64,000 bases of DNA from Candidatus Poribacteria bacterium (GTDB taxonomy: Bacteria; Poribacteria; WGA-4E; WGA-3G): positions 186,001 through 250,000 of the forward strand of contig JAJEIE010000008.1 in NCBI GenBank assembly GCA_022827625.1, given 5' to 3'. Made by a program: the position numbers and the translations under genes. How positions within the stretch are numbered: the stretch's first letter is position 1; each line of letters opens with the position of its first letter. Shown piece by piece: positions 25,489 through 34,403 of the stretch. A model generated the notes under the pieces. It was not told the DNA's origin, did no database searches, and worked only from the letters and a program-made list of their open reading frames with translations.

Positions 25489-26859
25489 ATGGTAAAATAT
25501 AATTTGTCTTCGCTTTACATTCGGAGCTACGGCTTAATAGTTCAATGCCTTATGCTCTTGGTAATCTTCTTGATTGGATGCCAAGGGAACTCGGCGGTTC
25601 TAAAAAAGAACCGAGACCTCCTAAACACCGGCATGTTCCAAGAAGCGGCAGATGGGTTAGAGACCCTTATTCAAACGGATTCTGAAGATGCCGAGGCACG
25701 GGTACTGCTCGCGAAAGCCTACAATGAGTTAGGACGTTACACCGATGCAGTCGTGCAACTCCGAAAAGCTTCGCAACTTTACGCTGCAGACCCTGAAGCC
25801 CTCGCTGCGACGCGTCTTGAACTCGCACGAACCTATCTCAAATTCGGGGATAGAGATTCCGCATTCCGAGTGTTACGGCTCATTCAACACGGTAATTCGG
25901 ATCACTCTGTCTTGCGTGAAATTGCTGGACTGATTGGGGATAGCTACGAAAGTAAACAACTGACGCATGGGGACTCGGACAACTATTCACCCACCTTCTC
26001 ATCAGATGGGACAGAGATAGCGTTTGCCTCGTTCCGACTTGACAACGGCGAAATTTATTTGATGGACTTGGACGGCCGTATTCGCCGTCGCGTGACGTTT
26101 ACGACGGATTTCAATGACAGTTCTCCCACCTTTCTTACCACGCCAAATTACATCTTCTATAGCAGTGAACCGAAATCATCACGAGAGGTTAAAGTTGTGA
26201 TTCAAAGTAGCGGTTCAACGCCGATTTACGCTGGCTTCAACCTCACCCACATTCATAGCAAAGTTACACGGGCAGTCTTACCAGTAAGCTTCGGGGCTCG
26301 TGTGCCACGTGCCTCACCGGTGGAAAATCAGGTAATTTACGAATCCAATGCCGACGGAAATCTGGAATTATATCTCCTCAATTTAGATGGACTTGATCTG
26401 GCACAAATTACAGCTGCCGACGTTGAACCGAAGCGTATCACTTACAACGAGACGGATGACGGAAGCCCTGCGTTTTTCCCTAATGGCAAACGCATCGTAT
26501 TTGTCTCCTCTCGGAACGATGTGAATCAGCTCTACACAATGGATATTGATGGACAGAACGAGAAACATTTCAATCCCAACCGCTATGATTGTTACAATCC
26601 GACCGTGTCCCCTGATGGCAAAACGATAGCCTATGTCTCCGCGAGAGACGGAGACATGGAGATTTATCTTATTGATGCCGATGGTAAAAACGAGCGGCGG
26701 ATAACAGGTGAAATCGGTGTGTCCATTCATCCGGCGTTCTCACCGGACGGTCGACACCTCGCGTATGTTTCTGATAGAAGCAATACCTTTCACATCTATT
26801 TGATGTCTCTTGATAAACCCATTACGCGTGAGGAATTAGTAAAGCGTTTATGGGATTGA
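25489..26859 (+). CDS. TPR / TolB-like beta-propeller lipoprotein
   Basis: 456 residues. Lipoprotein signal with lipobox LIGC, Cys31. Residues about 45-140 hold two to three TPRs (GMFQEAADGLETLIQTDSEDAEARVLLAKAYNELGRYTDAVVQL). Residues about 160-445 form a WD40-like PD40 propeller with repeated blades such as YSPTFSSDGTEIAFAS, GSPAFFPNGKRIVFVSSR, YNPTVSPDGKTIAYVS and IHPAFSPDGRHLAYVS, as in TolB. Likely an envelope-anchored scaffold. Pal/TolA genes are not nearby, so it should not be called TolB itself. Its stop codon overlaps an IS200/IS605-end-like sequence. Confidence 0.85.
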   Translation: MVKYNLSSLYIRSYGLIVQCLMLLVIFLIGCQGNSAVLKKNRDLLNTGMFQEAADGLETLIQTDSEDAEARVLLAKAYNELGRYTDAVVQLRKASQLYAADPEALAATRLELARTYLKFGDRDSAFRVLRLIQHGNSDHSVLREIAGLIGDSYESKQLTHGDSDNYSPTFSSDGTEIAFASFRLDNGEIYLMDLDGRIRRRVTFTTDFNDSSPTFLTTPNYIFYSSEPKSSREVKVVIQSSGSTPIYAGFNLTHIHSKVTRAVLPVSFGARVPRASPVENQVIYESNADGNLELYLLNLDGLDLAQITAADVEPKRITYNETDDGSPAFFPNGKRIVFVSSRNDVNQLYTMDIDGQNEKHFNPNRYDCYNPTVSPDGKTIAYVSARDGDMEIYLIDADGKNERRITGEIGVSIHPAFSPDGRHLAYVSDRSNTFHIYLMSLDKPITREELVKRLWD

Positions 26860-26918
26860 CATACTCCCCCGCTAAAGAATAGGGATTTTAGACTTAAAGG
26901 AACTTTGGTAAGAAAAAT

Positions 26919-27881
26919 ATGTTTAGGGTAATCAAACCAGAAGGTTTTGGCAACATCCAACTCGAAGAGATACCAATACCGGAGATAAACGACCGTCAGA
27001 TCCGGGTGAAATCAGATACAACGCTCATTAGCCGCGGCTCTGAACTCTTCCGGCGATACATTCGGGAAGAAGCCGTATCCCCATCAATTATGGGATACTC
27101 ACTTACAGGGACGGTGGATGCGGTAGGCGCAGCAGTGATGGATTATAGCGTTGGGGACCGTGTGATGGTTGTAGCACCGCACGCCCAATACGTCATTGCC
27201 GAACCCGATCCAACCGATGGACGTATCGTACAACTCCTTGACGATGTAAGTTTTGAAGAGGGCACGTTCCTGCCGCTATCCACCAGTGCTATCGCTTGGG
27301 CAGACTCCTCTGGTGTGAAAGCAGGAGACACTGTTGTTGTTTTAGGGCAAGGTTTAGTGGGTAGCCTGATGCTCCAAGTATTTCGTGGATACGATCCAGC
27401 TCGGATTATCACTGTAGACGCGTTGAGGCTTCGGTGTCAGTTATCAACGCGACTGGGGGCAGATGTGGTCATAAATGCTGAGGACACAGCACCGGTTGAA
27501 GCGGTACGCCGTCTGACGGATGGAAACGGCGCGGACCTTGTGGTTGATTGCGTTGGCGGGTACGCTGGCATCGGATCGTTCGAGCAGGCACAAGATATGA
27601 CCCGTCGATTCGGCACGATTCAACTGATCGCTCTCTACCAACAGGCACCGCTCCCGTTGCATGCCTCAAAGATAATGAGCAAGCGCCTTGTCGCTGGTAT
27701 TCTGACCGATGAACCTCGCGCGCAGATCGCTGGACGCGCCCTAAAAAAGATAAAAGACGGTGAGATTCGCGCCGCTGAGATGATTACGCATCGTTTTCAC
27801 TACACCGAAGTGAAAGCCGCCTTCGATCTGCTCTGGAATTCTCCCGGTGATGCGCTTGGAGTACTGATAAAATGGCAGTAG
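26919..27881 (+). CDS. Medium-chain dehydrogenase/reductase (MDR) family protein
   Basis: 320 residues, GroES-like N-terminus (LEEIPIPEINDRQIRVKSDTTLISRGSELF; SLTGTVDAVGAAV; GDRVMVVAPHAQY) and Rossmann domain with GQGLVGSLMLQ near 145 and ADLVVDCVGG near 205. The position of the catalytic zinc cysteine in true alcohol dehydrogenases is occupied by Ser (ISRGSE), so zinc-independent oxidoreduction is likely. This subfamily resembles BchC-like/uncharacterised dehydrogenases. Overlaps the downstream methyltransferase by 10 nt, which implies a shared transcript and perhaps a shared pathway. Confidence 0.82.
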   Translation: MFRVIKPEGFGNIQLEEIPIPEINDRQIRVKSDTTLISRGSELFRRYIREEAVSPSIMGYSLTGTVDAVGAAVMDYSVGDRVMVVAPHAQYVIAEPDPTDGRIVQLLDDVSFEEGTFLPLSTSAIAWADSSGVKAGDTVVVLGQGLVGSLMLQVFRGYDPARIITVDALRLRCQLSTRLGADVVINAEDTAPVEAVRRLTDGNGADLVVDCVGGYAGIGSFEQAQDMTRRFGTIQLIALYQQAPLPLHASKIMSKRLVAGILTDEPRAQIAGRALKKIKDGEIRAAEMITHRFHYTEVKAAFDLLWNSPGDALGVLIKWQ

Positions 27882-28456
27882 ATGTCTCACCCCGAGAAGT
27901 CGAGTTCCGAGCAGCGTTGGGCGGGTTTCCTGTCACTTTCTCCACAACATGGGGACTTTTCTCGCCAAAAGGAATTGACGCAGGCACAGAGTTATTGATT
28001 GGACATCTGGGCTTCCAAGAAGGTGATACCTGCCTCGACCTCGGGTGTGGGTATGGTGCCATCGGTATCACTATCGCCAAATGTATGCCAACAGCAACAG
28101 TCTATATGGTGGACAAAGATTTTGTGGCAGTTGATTACGCCCGGAAAAACGTCGAACGGAACCAACTCTCGAATTGTCATGTCCTCCTGAGCAACGGATT
28201 TAGTCATCTCTCCGACATCCAATTCGATTTAATCGCTGCTAACCTTCCTGCCAATGTCGGTAAAGAACTGCTACAGATTTTTCTCGCAGACGCAAAGCAG
28301 CATCTGAAACCCAACGGTCGCCTCTATGTCGTAACGATTTCTGGACTGCGAGAATTTATCAAGCGTAACTTCTTGAATATTTTTGGAAATTATCAGAAAG
28401 TTAAACAGCGTCACACCCACACAGTAGCGATGGCAACCCGCAGCCCGAACAATTAG
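27872..28456 (+). CDS. SAM-dependent methyltransferase, RsmC-like small domain
   Basis: 194 residues. PVTFSTTWGLFSPKGIDAGTELLI followed by the SAM motif LDLGCGYGAIGI (about 51-62) and acidic ribose ligand MVDKD gives the MTS (RsmC C-terminal) fold. The usual catalytic NPP(F/Y) after motif IV reads NLPAN here, so base methylation of RNA is doubtful and a different substrate is possible. Starts 10 nt inside the MDR dehydrogenase gene. Confidence 0.85.
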   Translation: MAVDVSPREVEFRAALGGFPVTFSTTWGLFSPKGIDAGTELLIGHLGFQEGDTCLDLGCGYGAIGITIAKCMPTATVYMVDKDFVAVDYARKNVERNQLSNCHVLLSNGFSHLSDIQFDLIAANLPANVGKELLQIFLADAKQHLKPNGRLYVVTISGLREFIKRNFLNIFGNYQKVKQRHTHTVAMATRSPNN

Positions 28457-28485
28457 GCGTTTCCAGACTTCACCATCCAAAAGAT

Positions 28486-28515
28486 TTGACATAGACATAT
28501 CCGATTCAGTATAAT
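28486..28515 (+). promoter_or_regulatory. Sigma-70-like promoter for transglutaminase gene
   Basis: TTGACA (28486-28491), 18-bp spacer, TATAAT (28510-28515), both boxes perfect. Expected start near 28522 gives a leader of about 69 nt with AGGGGATGAAG-type site before the ATG at 28591. Confidence 0.75.
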
Positions 28516-28590
28516 TAACGCTATAGATAACGCCAATAATCAGACACTTTCTTCACGAGTTAGAAAGACGCTAAAGGGGATGAAGAACAA

Positions 28591-30168
28591 ATGGATCGTT
28601 TGTGTTTAGTGCTAATAATTGCTTGTGTGTGGGCATTCGCTGGTATCGTCTTCGCACAGGACAACGGAGCGAATGGTGAACCTGTTCAAGGCAAGATTGT
28701 TGATACCACTACAGCAGAAACCGCAATCGAAAGCATTGAATCAGAAAAAAATAGACCACAAATCACACTTGAAAACATGCCACAAGACTTCCGGGAACAA
28801 TGGTACAGCCTCACGCTAATGAACACCAAGATTGGTTATATGCACGCCTCCCTCGAAGAAACCGAGTACCAAGGTGAACCCGTAATCCGAAACAAATTTA
28901 ATATGGTCATGAACTTTAAGGCACTCGGGACGGATGTCACACAAGAAATCACCCGTGCTGAGTATACCGGTTTTGACCTGGTCCCGCGCTATTTCCTTTC
29001 AACTTCTAATGAGTCAGGCTCAAAACAGGTGGAAGGACGGATTGTCGATGGAATCGCCTACATAAAAACTACCCTCAACGGTGAAACGACTGAATCAAAA
29101 GTCCCTGTACCACCCGATACAATTTCCGAAATCCCTGGTTTACAGTCCCTCCTCAACCAGAAAGGGCTCAAAATAGGCGATAAATACAACCTTCATATAT
29201 TTAGTTTCGATCTCTTGAAACCTGTAAAGGCAGAACTTGAAATTACAGGGCAAGAGACCTTAGTCCATCAGTCAGAGGAAAAGCAGGTCTTCGTTTTGCA
29301 TCAAACAATGGATATAATGGGAGGCATTACAGCGAAGGCTTGGATTGATACCGATGGAGTGACCTATCGAACAGAAGTACCCTTGATGGGCTTTTCTCTC
29401 GTAACTACGAAAACAGATAGAGAAACGGCACTTGGTGGCATGGAAGAGATTGATGTCGTCTTAAAAATCCGCATTCTTCCCTCTGGAAAACGCCCGACAC
29501 CAAAGGCAGAACACCTCGAAGCGGAAGTGAAGCTTTTGACAGGAAACATCACCGAAGCCATTATGTCTAACGCACGACAGAAACTTGATGTCGAGACCGG
29601 TCAATCAGGTAGACTTTCAATCCAAGTTCCAACGATTGTTGCAGAAGATTGTTCCGACCTACCCTTCCATGACGCAGAAGGCGAATTCCTGCGTTCCAGT
29701 GCTTATATTCAAACACACCATTCTGACATCCAAGCGAAGGCTAAGGAGATTTTGAATGGCGAGACGAATTCATGGCGTGCGGCGAAAAAATTGTGTCAAT
29801 GGGTTTATGAATCCATCACCGACAAAAGAGCAACCGGCGGCTTTGGTTCGTCACTAACCGTATTAGAGGCGCGCGCTGGAGACTGCACGGAACATACTAT
29901 GCTTTTTATTGCATTGGCACGGGCTGCGGGAATCCCTTCACGCATCTGTTCGGGCATTGTATTTTCAGGCGACGCCTTCTATTATCACTTCTGGCCCGAA
30001 GTTTATGTCGGCAGATGGGTACAAATGGATCCAACATTCGGCCAGATGGTAGCGGATGCGAATCACATTCAACTTGGCGGAAGCACGCTCGAATCGGATA
30101 ATCTAATGGAATTTGCTGAAGGCGTTTTCCAAACAATCAACCGACTTGAGATTGTGATTACTGAGTGA
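28591..30168 (+). CDS. Secreted transglutaminase-like protein
   Basis: 525 residues with signal peptide (about 1-23, ending FAQ). The C-terminal transglutaminase core carries the full triad: Cys432 in GDCTEHTML, His466 in FYYHFWPEV and Asp480 in QMDPTFGQ. The preceding 350 residues are beta-rich (LTLMNTKIGYMHASLEET; MDIMGGITAKAWIDTDGVTYRTEVPLMG), the usual partner region in this family. Such enzymes act as peptidases or crosslinkers in the envelope. In other bacteria they neighbour MoxR/DUF58/BatA genes; here only the BatA-like gene follows (39 bp downstream). Confidence 0.88.
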   Translation: MDRLCLVLIIACVWAFAGIVFAQDNGANGEPVQGKIVDTTTAETAIESIESEKNRPQITLENMPQDFREQWYSLTLMNTKIGYMHASLEETEYQGEPVIRNKFNMVMNFKALGTDVTQEITRAEYTGFDLVPRYFLSTSNESGSKQVEGRIVDGIAYIKTTLNGETTESKVPVPPDTISEIPGLQSLLNQKGLKIGDKYNLHIFSFDLLKPVKAELEITGQETLVHQSEEKQVFVLHQTMDIMGGITAKAWIDTDGVTYRTEVPLMGFSLVTTKTDRETALGGMEEIDVVLKIRILPSGKRPTPKAEHLEAEVKLLTGNITEAIMSNARQKLDVETGQSGRLSIQVPTIVAEDCSDLPFHDAEGEFLRSSAYIQTHHSDIQAKAKEILNGETNSWRAAKKLCQWVYESITDKRATGGFGSSLTVLEARAGDCTEHTMLFIALARAAGIPSRICSGIVFSGDAFYYHFWPEVYVGRWVQMDPTFGQMVADANHIQLGGSTLESDNLMEFAEGVFQTINRLEIVITE

Positions 30169-30179
30169 ACATCCTGAAG

Positions 30180-30207
30180 GCTGATAACCGACAACTAACA
30201 ACTACTA
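30180..30207. repeat. Four heptamers running directly into a start codon
   Basis: GCTGATA, ACCGACA, ACTAACA, ACTACTA fill 30180-30207 and the next base is the A of the ATG of the BatA-like gene. They displace any Shine-Dalgarno sequence. Confidence 0.75.
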
Positions 30208-32403
30208 ATGGCATTTCTTAATCCGTTTTTTCTCTTCGGACTTCTCGCTGCGGGTATCCCCTTACTTATCCATCTTTGGAACCGCCGTCGTGTCGTGACA
30301 ATCGATTTTAGCAGTCTTATGTTCCTTGCGGCGGCACATCGTGAAAACGCTCGCCGATTCCAACTTCGACAACTCCTGATTTTACTGCTACGGATGGCAA
30401 TTGTTGCGCTTATTGCGTTCGCTTTGGCGCGTCCCTTTTTAACACTCGGCTTGCCGGTTGCTTCTGTGCGAGCGAAAACCGATGTAGTTATCGTCTTGGA
30501 TAACTCCTATAGCATGGGGTATCAAGAGGTGGATGGTGTCCGGTTTGAGAAAGCAAAAACTTTGGCGACAGATATCCTCGACACACTGCGGCACGGCGAT
30601 AGTGCCACGCTTATTTTAATGTCGGATACGCCACAACCTGTTTTTCAGCAACTCACACCCGACCTTGAGAGTGTTATCGCGGCAATCAACACGGCGGAAA
30701 TCTCTTACCGGACAACGAACGTCCAACCGAGCCTTGAACTCGCACATGAAATCCTTACCGAATCCGAGCAGCTGAATAAGGAGCTCTATCTTATCTCAGA
30801 CTTCGCGCGGAACGGGTGGGAAAACTGGGGTCGGCTTCCCAACCGATCTGGTGCTCGGATTTCGTTGATTCCTGTTACCGAAAACGAAGCACATAACATA
30901 AGTATTGAAGAAATCCGTCCCTCCAACCAACTAATAGGCGTGAATTTACTGCTCCAATTGAATGTAACAATCGTCAACCATTCGACGGCATCTTTGGATC
31001 AGAATATCTTAACGTTGTTTATTGGAGGCGAGAAGCAAAAAACCGTGAACGCTTCGTTTGATCGCGCAGCCGAAACATTAAATACCACTCTAACACACAC
31101 TTTTTCTACGCCGGGTACGCATACCGGCTATCTGACGCTAACGGAAGATCGGCTTAATATTGACAACCGACGTTATTTCGCTTTAGAGGTCCTCGGTGAA
31201 GTGCGGGTACTCTGTGTCGGGGAAGAGACTGACTATCTAACGTTAGCATTAAATCCAAACAACGTTGTGGCAGACCAAACGTTTAGCCGAAGACCGATAG
31301 CCAATACAATGATTCTGCCGACACAATGCACGCCTGCTGAGTTCGAGAATTTCCCGCTGGAAGACTATGATGTTATCATCCTTGCGGATGTCCCAAAGGT
31401 CACACGCCAGAGCAACACACAACTGCAAGAATTTATCCGTCAGGGTAAAAGTATAATTGTCTTCGTGGGCAGCCAGAGCGACTCAACCAGCTACAATGCC
31501 CTCAGCAGTATGTGGCTACCCGCTGAAGTCGGGACCACCTTAACATGGACACCACCACAGCAGGTCGGTACATATCAAGAATCGCATCCCATTTTCGACA
31601 TTTTTCCGAGCGCAGGATTTTCCACGCAATACGCGCCTCAATTTTATAAGGGTGTAGCACTACAACCTACCGCTGAATCCAAAGTAATCGCTCGTTTTGA
31701 AGATGATACCCCTTTTCTTGTTGAACGCATTCAGGGAACAAGTGCCGTGCTACTCTACAATTGTGGGCTATTCATACAACACAGGACTTCTGAAACCACG
31801 CAGTACACGAACGACCTATTTGTTAATCCGTATTTCCTTCCAATGCTCCAACAGAGCGTGCTTTATACGGCTATGGCAAGTGGTAATTCTTTAACATGGG
31901 GAAGTCAGGTCGGTGATACCTATACAGCGTATTATCCACGTAGTGCTGGCGGGAAAGCGTCCGTTCGTTTAATGGATGTCAGCAGTCAGCAAGAGAATAT
32001 TTCTGCTGATAGCCGACAGCCAACAACCGATAGCCAGAACACCGTAGTGCCGATTGATGAAGACGGCAGGCTACGCTTTCAAGGCACGGAACGTCCCGGT
32101 ATCTATCAAATTGAGGTGGAAACGCAGGGCAGGATTCAACGCGACTTTTTTGCGGTTAATGTTGATGGCAATGAATCCGATTTAGCACAGATTTCGCTCC
32201 AACAAGCAGCAGCACGCGTCGGGGCACGAACAACAGTTTCCGAGAAAACCGAGGCATCAACTCTGGCAACTGACACCATAGATGTCAGAAGACACGGTCG
32301 GGAAATCTGGGGTGAATTGCTTATATTAGCGGTTTGTCTCATGATGCTTGAAAGTTTTCTGTCAAATCGCGCAAGTGCACTGGTTGTAGGTGAAAAACAA
32401 TGA
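30208..32403 (+). CDS. BatA-like membrane protein with von Willebrand A domain
   Basis: 731 residues. N-terminal BatA/aerotolerance-regulator helix pair (FLNPFFLFGLLAAGIPLLIHLWNRR and LRQLLILLLRMAIVALIAFALARPFL), then a VWA domain whose MIDAS starts DNSYS at 98-102. A long periplasmic beta region follows and a C-terminal membrane helix near 700. Residues about 600-611 (SADSRQPTTDSQ) are encoded by heptamer repeats. Genes of this type work with MoxR ATPases and DUF58 proteins, neither present here. The start abuts heptamer repeats; no ribosome-binding site is seen, so translation may depend on the upstream gene. ATGA overlap with the Omp85 gene. Confidence 0.87.
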   Translation: MAFLNPFFLFGLLAAGIPLLIHLWNRRRVVTIDFSSLMFLAAAHRENARRFQLRQLLILLLRMAIVALIAFALARPFLTLGLPVASVRAKTDVVIVLDNSYSMGYQEVDGVRFEKAKTLATDILDTLRHGDSATLILMSDTPQPVFQQLTPDLESVIAAINTAEISYRTTNVQPSLELAHEILTESEQLNKELYLISDFARNGWENWGRLPNRSGARISLIPVTENEAHNISIEEIRPSNQLIGVNLLLQLNVTIVNHSTASLDQNILTLFIGGEKQKTVNASFDRAAETLNTTLTHTFSTPGTHTGYLTLTEDRLNIDNRRYFALEVLGEVRVLCVGEETDYLTLALNPNNVVADQTFSRRPIANTMILPTQCTPAEFENFPLEDYDVIILADVPKVTRQSNTQLQEFIRQGKSIIVFVGSQSDSTSYNALSSMWLPAEVGTTLTWTPPQQVGTYQESHPIFDIFPSAGFSTQYAPQFYKGVALQPTAESKVIARFEDDTPFLVERIQGTSAVLLYNCGLFIQHRTSETTQYTNDLFVNPYFLPMLQQSVLYTAMASGNSLTWGSQVGDTYTAYYPRSAGGKASVRLMDVSSQQENISADSRQPTTDSQNTVVPIDEDGRLRFQGTERPGIYQIEVETQGRIQRDFFAVNVDGNESDLAQISLQQAAARVGARTTVSEKTEASTLATDTIDVRRHGREIWGELLILAVCLMMLESFLSNRASALVVGEKQ
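32005..32039. repeat. Heptamer array inside the BatA-like gene
   Basis: GCTGATA, GCCGACA, GCCAACA, ACCGATA, GCCAGAA run without gaps and are read in frame as a Gln/Ser/Thr-rich linker. Confidence 0.8.
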
Positions 32404-34403
32404 CAGATTTTTGGTATATTGCGCGCTTGTTTGGGGTTCTGTGCTTAATTATGGCAATCAGCAGTCAACCGTCAGCAGTCGGTCAAGAACGGTTTGAGGA
32501 AACCGAAAGCAATACGCAACCGCCATACACTGAAAACCGAAAGCTGAAAGCCGAAAGCCAATCTGATGCGGCGAATATCGTACGCAGTCTCGTCATCAGT
32601 GGGAATAACTCATTTTCCAACCAACAAATTCGCGCCCTGATGGGGACAGATGTCTGGAGTGTCTATGATGAGACCCTTCTGAAAGCGGATTTTCAAGCGA
32701 TCGTCCGTTTCTATCGGGAGAGAGGCTATCAGTTTGCCCGCATTGTTGAAGAGCAACTCTCCGTAAAGAAATTCAAAGATGGCATTTATCTCGGTATTGA
32801 AATTGATGAAGGGACCATCGGGAAGATTGTCGTAGAGGGTAATATACAGACGAAGGAAGAGGTCATTCGCCGTGAACTTCTATTCGCGGAAGGGGATATC
32901 TATACAGAAGCAGATAGAGTAGAAAGCGAGCAGATTCTCCGGCGGAAGACCTATATCGGTGCTGCAAAGATTGAAGCGCAGTGGGATGAACTCTCAAAAA
33001 CTGTTACTGTTCATGTGAGCATCACGGAACTCTTGTCGTTTCCATTTGGCGTAGACCTGAACTTGAACAACCAAAAAAGATATTGGATGCTACAATTTCG
33101 AGATCCCAACCTATTCGGGTCGGGGCAAAGTACCTTATGGCGGTATGAAAGGATTAGTGAAATTGGTGAAAGGACCCGTAGTCTCGTGAGAGGCAGGTAT
33201 AATAATCCTCGACTCTTTACTTCACATTGGAATTTTGATGGTGAATACATCCAGAAACGAGATGGCGACTCTCTGCTTGTGTTGTTAGAACGTCCACAAT
33301 ACACATTGAAAAGTCGATGGAGTGCGAGTGTCCGTTTTTCTGAATCGGTTAATCCAGTAATTTGGTATGAAAATGGACGGGAAACCGATAGGTTTGAGCA
33401 AAATCTACAGGGGGCTTTTGCAAATGTACAACGTTATTTCGGAGACAGACGGCAACAGAACTATATAGGACTCTGGGCAACCTCACGGCGATTAAAATAT
33501 GTGCTACTTAACAAATCAGGCGAATCTGGAGCGATGTTAGAGGAGCGTGATATAAAACGAGTGGGCTTCACACTCGGTAGAAAACATACAGCATATCACA
33601 AAACTCGGTTTCTCCAACGGATGGGACAAGAGGAGAATTTTCTCGTCGGTGCGCAATACGCGCTTTCTCTTGGATATGCCTCGGCATTATACGGTTCTGA
33701 CCGAGCAGAATCTTACGCTGAACTGGCTGTCGGTTCGGGATGGATGCGAGGCGACCGATTTTTCGGTCTCACAACAGTCGCAATTAACACGAACTTGACG
33801 AGTCGAATTGAACGGTCTGTGCTCCAGGCACGGACTTCTTGGTTCTATACAGATGTATTTAATACCGGTGATATCTATACGCTTGAGAGGGGTTTTAGGA
33901 AGAACGGACTCTTTGACTTTCATCAGACATTTGTTGCGCAGTTGACAACAGAGATGCAGTTCGGATGGAGTGGACGAAGTCAAGTCCTTTTGGGGGCTTT
34001 TAATGGGCTGCGCGGTTATGATTATAGACAATTCAACGGCGAGAAGATGGTACTGCTGAATCTTGAAAGCCGAACTGTATTCGGTGGAACAATTTTCCAC
34101 AGGATAGATGAAGCCCTCGCGGCGGTTGCAACGTTTGCAGCGCGCCCGTTTATTGATAGGCCTGTACATCTCGGATTCATATTAAGCGGCGTTGTGTTCG
34201 CCGATATCGGATACATCTGGAATGGAAGAAATAGTTTTGATTTGGCAGCACCAAAGCGGAGTGTGGGATTTGGATTGCGGAGTAGCCTCTCTCAGTTCAG
34301 CGGCACTGGCATCCTCCGGGTAGAATTTGCCTTCCCACTCGATCCGCCTTTCACGCTATCGCTCAAACCTCGGATTTTCTATGGTCAGGAACGCACATTC
34401 TAA
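32400..34403 (+). CDS. POTRA/Omp85 outer-membrane protein (BamA/TamA-like)
   Basis: 667 residues. N-terminal signal-anchor-like segment (about 5-25), a low-complexity linker from heptamer repeats, two to three POTRA domains (about 60-220: RSLVISGNNSFSNQQIRALMG, GTIGKIVVEGNIQTKEEVIRREL) and a C-terminal 16-strand barrel (DPNLFGSGQSTLWRYER; LLGAFNGLRGYDYRQFNGEKMVLLNLESR; VGFGLRSSLSQFSGTGILRVEFAFPLD). These proteins insert or translocate proteins or lipids across the outer membrane. Overlaps the BatA-like gene (4 nt) and directly abuts the OPT-like gene, so the three form an operon with the transglutaminase gene upstream. Confidence 0.88.
   Translation: MTDFWYIARLFGVLCLIMAISSQPSAVGQERFEETESNTQPPYTENRKLKAESQSDAANIVRSLVISGNNSFSNQQIRALMGTDVWSVYDETLLKADFQAIVRFYRERGYQFARIVEEQLSVKKFKDGIYLGIEIDEGTIGKIVVEGNIQTKEEVIRRELLFAEGDIYTEADRVESEQILRRKTYIGAAKIEAQWDELSKTVTVHVSITELLSFPFGVDLNLNNQKRYWMLQFRDPNLFGSGQSTLWRYERISEIGERTRSLVRGRYNNPRLFTSHWNFDGEYIQKRDGDSLLVLLERPQYTLKSRWSASVRFSESVNPVIWYENGRETDRFEQNLQGAFANVQRYFGDRRQQNYIGLWATSRRLKYVLLNKSGESGAMLEERDIKRVGFTLGRKHTAYHKTRFLQRMGQEENFLVGAQYALSLGYASALYGSDRAESYAELAVGSGWMRGDRFFGLTTVAINTNLTSRIERSVLQARTSWFYTDVFNTGDIYTLERGFRKNGLFDFHQTFVAQLTTEMQFGWSGRSQVLLGAFNGLRGYDYRQFNGEKMVLLNLESRTVFGGTIFHRIDEALAAVATFAARPFIDRPVHLGFILSGVVFADIGYIWNGRNSFDLAAPKRSVGFGLRSSLSQFSGTGILRVEFAFPLDPPFTLSLKPRIFYGQERTF
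32459..32564. repeat. Two heptamer arrays inside the POTRA/Omp85 gene
   Basis: 32459-32486 carries CAGCAGT, CAACCGT, CAGCAGT, CGGTCAA; 32530-32564 carries CTGAAAA, CCGAAAG, CTGAAAG, CCGAAAG, CCAATCT. Both are read in frame between the signal segment and the first POTRA domain. Confidence 0.8.
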
